A stretch of 64,000 bases of DNA, from contig NZ_JAIJZW010000009.1 of assembly GCF_019753765.1 (NCBI RefSeq), positions 86,645 through 150,644 of the forward strand, given 5' to 3'. The stretch comes from Microbacterium marinilacus. GTDB lineage: Bacteria > Actinomycetota > Actinomycetes > Actinomycetales > Microbacteriaceae. Of the stretch, positions 61,740-64,000 are shown piece after piece. The notes beneath the pieces are model-generated. The model searched no databases. It worked only from the letters and a program-made list of their open reading frames with translations, and was not told where the DNA came from. Both the position numbers and the translations under genes were made by a program. Position 1 is the stretch's first letter; each line of letters opens with the position of its first letter.

Positions 61740-61819
61740 GAGTGCCATATGGCACTCGCCATGGCGTCCCGAGTGCCATATGGCACTCGCCACGTTGCCC
61801 GGAGTGCCAGATGGCACTC
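61740..61819. repeat. Three palindromic repeats at an exact 31-bp period
   Basis: GAGTGCCATATGGCACTC is a perfect 18-bp palindrome at 61740-61757 and 61771-61788; a third copy at 61802-61819 has one base change. The start-to-start distance is 31 bases both times, three helical turns, and CGCC(A/G) follows each copy. The set lies 90-170 bases upstream of the ABC ATPase and after the MarR stop. It is an operator array or a REP-like cluster. Confidence 0.8.
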
Positions 61820-61864
61820 GCCGCGGCCTCTCGACCGTCCGCGCTCGCGGGCGGTCGCCGGCTG

Positions 61865-62329
61865 TCAGTCCTGCGCGGCCCTGCCGGCGGCCTCCGGGCG
61901 CACGGCGGCGTCGCCGACCAGGGTCGACAGCCGTGCCTCGAGGGCCTCCAGCTGCTCGACTCCGATCCGGTCCGCCCAGTCGCCGCGGAGGGCGTCGAAG
62001 ATCGCCTCGCCCTCGTGCATCGCCTCCCAGCCGAGCGGCGTCACCTCGATCCGCTTGCGCCGCGCGTCCCGGGGGTCCTCGCCGCGGGAGACGTAGCCGC
62101 GCTCCTGCAGGGTGGCGATGGTCTTCGCGGCCGCCTGCTTCGACACGGACAGGCGCCGCCCCAGCTCCGACGCGCTGTCGGCACCCGCCGCGATCGCGCG
62201 CATGGCGAAGTCGTGCACGGGGCGGAAGTCTTCGTGCCCGCGCGCGGCGAGCTCGGTGGTCGCGTCCTCGACCAGCGCGCGGTAGCCGCTCAGCAGCAGC
62301 AGTGCGAGGTCGGCGCCAGAGCGAGACAT
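61865..62329 (-). CDS. MarR family transcriptional regulator
   Basis: A 154-residue winged-helix regulator: SASELGRRLSVSKQAAAKTIATLQERGYVSRGEDPRDARRKRIEVTPLG is the MarR recognition helix and wing. ATG at 62329 was chosen over 62362 because the upstream peptide overlaps an operator. It is divergent from an alpha/beta hydrolase across two inverted repeats; it probably represses both genes and is released by the hydrolase's substrate or a related compound. Confidence 0.9.
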   Translation of the reverse strand: MSRSGADLALLLLSGYRALVEDATTELAARGHEDFRPVHDFAMRAIAAGADSASELGRRLSVSKQAAAKTIATLQERGYVSRGEDPRDARRKRIEVTPLGWEAMHEGEAIFDALRGDWADRIGVEQLEALEARLSTLVGDAAVRPEAAGRAAQD

Positions 62330-62354
62330 GCGAACAGGATACGGCGCTCTAGAC

Positions 62355-62375
62355 ATAGACAACTTGGTTGACTAT
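62355..62375. promoter_or_regulatory. MarR operator site 1 (imperfect)
   Basis: ATAGACAAC-TTG-GTTGACTAT: 9-bp arms with one mismatch, 25 bases before the MarR start. It shares the ATAGACAAC half with site 2 and is the better placed site to block the MarR gene itself. Confidence 0.65.
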
Positions 62376-62403
62376 CCTATAGACAACTAAGTTGTCTATA
62401 GGA
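62375..62403. promoter_or_regulatory. MarR operator site 2, 29-bp perfect palindrome
   Basis: TCCTATAGACAACT and its exact complement flank a single central A (62389). The palindrome is 29 bp with no mismatch and includes the first bases of the AGGAGG ribosome-binding site of the hydrolase, so bound repressor would block initiation and the RNA hairpin would hide part of the site. Confidence 0.8.
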
Positions 62404-62411
62404 GGAGCATC

Positions 62412-63299
62412 ATGACCAGCGAAGAGACCCCGGCCGCGACCGTCGACGGCGTCGACCACCATCTCGTCGAGGTGGGCACCACGCGGCTGCACTACGTGTC
62501 GGCCGGCAGCTCGGGATCGCCGGTCCTGCTCGTGCACGGATTCCCTGAGACGTGGTGGGCGTTCCACCGCCTGATCCCGCTGCTCGCCACCGAGCACCGC
62601 GTCTTCGCCGTCGACCTGCGCGGGTTCGGCGAATCGGACGTCGCGGCGGACGACCACGACAGCCGCACCGCCGCCGACGACCTGCACGGGCTGATCGCGC
62701 AGCTCGGCGTCGGGCCGGTGCACGTCGTGTCGCAGGACATCTCCGGCGGGGCGGTGTTCCGGCTGATCGCCGCCCACCCGTCCGACGTGCGGAGCCTCAC
62801 CGCCGTCGAGACGGGCCTGGCCGGGTTCGGCCTGGAGGGGCTCGCGGACGTCACCCACGGTGGGTCGTGGCACATCGGCGCGCTGGCGGCGCCCGGCGTG
62901 CCCGAGCTGCTGTTCACGGGAAGGGAGCGGGAGCTGATCGGCGGCATGCTGCGGGCCATGAGCGTGGACCCCGGGGCGGTCACGGCCGCCGACGTCGACG
63001 AGCTCGCCCGCACCTACGCCCGGCCCGGGGGCTGGCGCGGGGCGAGCGGGCTCTACCGCTCGATGCTGGCCGAGGGCGAGGAGCTGCGCGCGCTCGCCGC
63101 CGCGCGGCCGGTGCCCGTGCCCGTGCTGGCGGTCGGCGCCGGCGGCGGCGCGTTCACCGCGGACACGATGACGCAGGTCGCCGCGGGGACGGTCGCGACC
63201 GAGAGCCTCGACGGCGTCGGCCACTACGCGGCGCTCGAGGCGCCGACGGCGCTCGCCGTGGCGCTGCGCGGCTTCCTGGAGCGCGTCGACGCCGAGTGA
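62412..63299 (+). CDS. Alpha/beta hydrolase (epoxide hydrolase-like)
   Basis: A 295-residue hydrolase: HGFPETWWAFHRLIPLLA oxyanion region, DLRGFGESD, and a nucleophile loop VVSQDISGGAV, which has Asp where lipases have Ser, as in epoxide hydrolases and haloalkane dehalogenases; His is in the C-terminal GVGHYAALEAP. It probably opens an epoxide or cleaves a C-X bond. ATG at 62412 with GGAGGAG upstream; transcription is controlled from the 29-bp operator. Confidence 0.86.
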   Translation: MTSEETPAATVDGVDHHLVEVGTTRLHYVSAGSSGSPVLLVHGFPETWWAFHRLIPLLATEHRVFAVDLRGFGESDVAADDHDSRTAADDLHGLIAQLGVGPVHVVSQDISGGAVFRLIAAHPSDVRSLTAVETGLAGFGLEGLADVTHGGSWHIGALAAPGVPELLFTGRERELIGGMLRAMSVDPGAVTAADVDELARTYARPGGWRGASGLYRSMLAEGEELRALAAARPVPVPVLAVGAGGGAFTADTMTQVAAGTVATESLDGVGHYAALEAPTALAVALRGFLERVDAE

Positions 63300-63317
63300 C
63301 CGCCGCGCGGCGTCGGG

Positions 63318-63873
63318 TCAGCGGGGTGTCAGCACCCCGACGGGCTCCCGCCACCCCGACCCGTCGCGCAGCCGGAGCGCGACCAGGCGCTCGAGCCGCG
63401 TGACGGGGACGACGACGGCGGGGTCGAGCACCTCGGACAGCGGACGGACGAACACGAACTGCGCGGCGGAGCGGCTGCCGGCCTCCGGGTCGGCGGCCTC
63501 GCGCACCAGCCGGAACCGTTCCGCGAAGCGGGCGATGTTGGTCTCCGGCAGCTGCTCGCGCAGCACCGGGTCGAGCAGCCAGCTGGTGCACGAGAACCCG
63601 TCGGCGCCCGTGAGCGCCCGCGCCCGGTCGAGCGCCGCGTCCACGGCCTCGGGGTGCAGCGGGCCGGTCTCGGGCACGTGCAGCGCGTGGCCGTCGGCTC
63701 CCGCGCGCCGCTCGACCTGCAGGCGTCCGGCCGACACGACGTCGCCCCGCAGCAGACTGAGCAGCCACGGCAGCACGGCGGCGGCGCCGTAGCGGGCGTG
63801 CTTGCGGCCGACGTCGGCGAGGGTGTCGCGCGTGACGTCCTCGGCGATCCCCTCGCTCCGATGCCGCGCTAGC
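63318..63873 (-). pseudogene. Acyltransferase domain protein (GNAT_C type), 5' end removed by an IS element
   Basis: The frame retains about 185 residues of an acyltransferase protein: GRKHARYGAAAVLPWLLSLLRGDVVSAGRLQVERR, HVPETGPLHPEAVDAALDRARAL and FSCTSWLLDPVLREQLPETNIARFAERF are conserved blocks of the family, whose full length is about 280. The reading frame enters IS sequence at 63874, so the N-terminal part is missing here and, if present, lies beyond the element outside the window. It is probably inactive. Confidence 0.75.
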
Positions 63874-63909
63874 TGTACCCGGTCAGCACGTTGGTGACGC
63901 CCGGTTAGG

Positions 63910-63963
63910 GAGAAGGCCTCCACGATTGGTGGTGTCTAACGTCACCGAAGTGGAGGCCTTCTC
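63910..63963 (+). promoter_or_regulatory. Hairpin sequestering the transposase ribosome-binding site
   Basis: GAGAAGGCCTCCAC (63910-63923) pairs exactly with GTGGAGGCCTTCTC (63950-63963) around a 26-base loop. The right arm contains the GGAGG (63952-63956) of the transposase and ends immediately before its TTG. Transcripts entering from outside would fold and hide the site. Confidence 0.65.
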
Positions 63964-64000
63964 TTGGTCCACCGTAATGCGCGGCTTACCGTCACGGGCC
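63964..64000 (+). CDS. IS481-family transposase, N-terminal fragment
   Basis: Twelve codons from the TTG at 63964 are visible, reading LVHRNARLTVTG; the sequence then leaves the window. This matches the usual start of actinobacterial IS481 transposases (HRNARLT), which continue with an HTH and a DDE domain. GGAGG lies 7 bases upstream but within a hairpin. TTG as start is inferred from the RBS spacing. Confidence 0.6.
   Translation, partial: MVHRNARLTVTG

Larger units (their letters stand above)
63868..64000 (+). mobile_element. IS481-family insertion sequence, left end (partial)
   Basis: GCTAGC at 63868-63873 fits the NCTAGN target typical of IS481; the element proper begins TGTACCC at 63874, the TGT expected of IS481-type ends. 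It interrupts an acyltransferase gene and continues past the window. The transposase begins at 63964 (LVHRNARLTVTG). The right end and second target copy are not visible. Confidence 0.75.

Noticed and set aside
61740..61819. Regularly spaced repeats resembling a short CRISPR array
   Set aside because: The repeats are full palindromes of 18 bp, the 13-bp gaps are too short and partly alike, and no cas genes are nearby.

Overview
The window is very GC-rich and densely coded. Start codons are often GTG or TTG, and ATGA/GTGA stop-start overlaps are common. Gene content (coenzyme F420 biosynthesis, an LLM-class flavin/F420-type oxidoreductase, a fused PutA, and the circularly permuted ATP-grasp/alpha-E/transglutaminase set) points to an actinobacterium, most likely Microbacteriaceae (Microbacterium-like). 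This placement is inferred from protein content, not from a database comparison.

Layout. 1-5 kb: end fragment of an F420 ligase, a GNAT enzyme, a thioesterase, a membrane protein and a tightly overlapped set of DUF1990 plus three membrane-anchored proteins. 5-12.6 kb: PutA, a small XRE/ImmA regulatory island with a perfect operator palindrome, then ddaH-rocD; rocD carries a one-base frameshift. With PutA this would make an arginine/dimethylarginine/ornithine to glutamate route. 12.7-17.3 kb: Mo-cofactor oxidoreductase, lipase-like hydrolase, MarR-MFS pair. 17.3-29.4 kb plus 36.4-38.4 kb: a catabolic gene set (IlvD/Edd dehydratase, FAD oxidoreductase, TPP enzyme, aldehyde dehydrogenase, NitT/TauT-type ABC transporter, two paralogous substrate-binding lipoproteins, SDR, a UGSC-family protein with its large partner) around an IclR regulator. 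29.7-33.2 kb: transglutaminase/alpha-E/ATP-grasp cluster. 33.3-36.3 kb: lipoate-ligase-like protein, orphan DNA methyltransferase, LLM oxidoreductase. 38.5-44 kb: MFS, a DUF559-type nuclease-like gene flanked by copies of a hairpin repeat, SDR/TetR pair, AI-2E family exporter. 44-48.2 kb: large Tat-type secreted glycosidase and phosphoglucomutase. 48.3-54.3 kb: amino-acid-type ABC transporter, SolA-like oxidase and cupin beside a tandem IclR-like regulator. 54.3-63.3 kb: pheA, MerR-SDR, two-component system, serine hydrolase, ABC exporter, MarR-hydrolase pair. 63.3-64 kb: an acyltransferase gene cut by an IS481-family element that runs off the window.

The best candidate for an undescribed system is the IclR gene set. 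Five separate intergenic promoter regions (before the dehydratase, the ABC ATPase operon, SBP1, the UGSC pair and SBP2-SDR) each contain the same inverted repeat, TTYCR-N5-CGGAAR, with identical spacing, and several of these units are separated by strong hairpin terminators. This suggests one dispersed regulon for uptake and oxidation of an unknown substrate, with a CxxC UGSC-family protein inside it. The substrate cannot be read from the sequence.

Other regulatory sites are also clear: a 29-bp perfect palindrome at the MarR/hydrolase promoter, a 22-bp inverted repeat between SDR and TetR, a 19-bp-spacer MerR-type promoter, and three palindromes at an exact 31-bp period. No rRNA, tRNA or CRISPR array was recognised, and no gene-free stretch exceeds 300 bases.
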